From positions 20,819,385 through 20,883,384 of the forward strand of contig NC_088295.1 of the NCBI RefSeq assembly GCF_032854445.1: a stretch of 64,000 nt of DNA, given 5' to 3'. Source of the stretch: Liolophura sinensis. Lineage: Eukaryota; Mollusca; Polyplacophora; Chitonida; Chitonidae. Within the stretch, counting starts at the first letter, position 1. Every line of letters begins with the position of its first letter. Positions 63,709 through 64,000 of the stretch are shown here, one piece after another. The notes below the pieces were generated by a model. That model saw only the letters and a program-made list of their open reading frames with translations. It did no database searches and was not told the DNA's origin. The position numbers and the translations under genes are program-made.

Positions 63709-64000
63709 CTGAAAAAGAAGGAAGTGATTTTTTCCATCAACATCTTTATATATTATAACAAACTGCTTGTTTAATTTCTTCTTCTCAATGAAATTTTATG
63801 TAAGTGAAATGAATATACATAGTGTGGAGTTGTACAAAATGTTGTTGTGGTGATCAATATCTTTTGACTAGTGAGGCTGCATTTTTAAATCCAACACTTG
63901 CTCACTTGGCACAAGACACATGTATATACTGGAAAGTTATCAAGTTTCTTCATGGCATCAGATTCCGCAATGTGGCTTCAACCCAACAACCTAAAAGTTG
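63709..64000 (-). other. VPS35L: VPS35L intron running off the window
   Basis: No exon is recognised between the acceptor of exon 63655-63708 and the window end. The remaining upstream VPS35L exons must lie beyond the right edge. Confidence 0.7.

Overview
This is a nuclear, intron-rich animal window, AT-rich, with GT-AG introns and many short interspersed elements. Tandem (GTGA)n-tailed and 'tRNA head' SINEs, a very frequent TACATGTA palindrome and the protein similarities point to a lophotrochozoan, most likely a mollusc. The species cannot be fixed from the sequence alone.

Layout. Positions 1-19,500 hold no protein gene I can recognise. They contain repeats: a full SINE at 836-1093, an inverted-repeat MITE at 5502-5717, a broken zinc-finger transposon remnant near 7.2-7.8 kb, a Tc1/mariner remnant near 13 kb and a possible piggyBac-like remnant near 16.6 kb. 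From about 19.5 to 25.7 kb the + strand looks like a small nucleolar RNA host locus. It has two pairs of duplicated box C/D snoRNAs, consensus splice sites around them and a putative last exon with a 42-codon ORF and AATAAA. MOSMO (Hedgehog/Smoothened modulator, 3 exons, complete, 168 aa) lies on the + strand at 29,622-33,284. Converging on it is mitochondrial aconitase ACO2 (22 coding exons, complete, 785 aa, - strand, 49,779 down to 36,892). Behind ACO2 on the same strand is the C-terminal half of VPS35L (Retriever/Commander endosomal recycling subunit, 12 exons, 464 codons plus stop, 63,708 down to 53,209), whose 5' half lies beyond the right edge.

The most unusual structure is in VPS35L. 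The last 58 nt of one exon, with its 5' splice site and about 83 nt of the following intron, has been tandemly amplified through the intron (54,935-56,790). The result is a series of 141-bp units that each carry a copied exon end and splice donor, followed by 114-116-bp deletion derivatives. The intron just upstream of that exon holds a second, unrelated array of about 22 x 49 bp with a higher-order five-unit duplication.

The three protein genes act in different processes: Hedgehog receptor turnover at the membrane, the TCA cycle in mitochondria, and endosomal cargo recycling. They show no sign of functional clustering. Human VPS35L and MOSMO both map to 16p12, so their closeness here may be a remnant of ancestral linkage.
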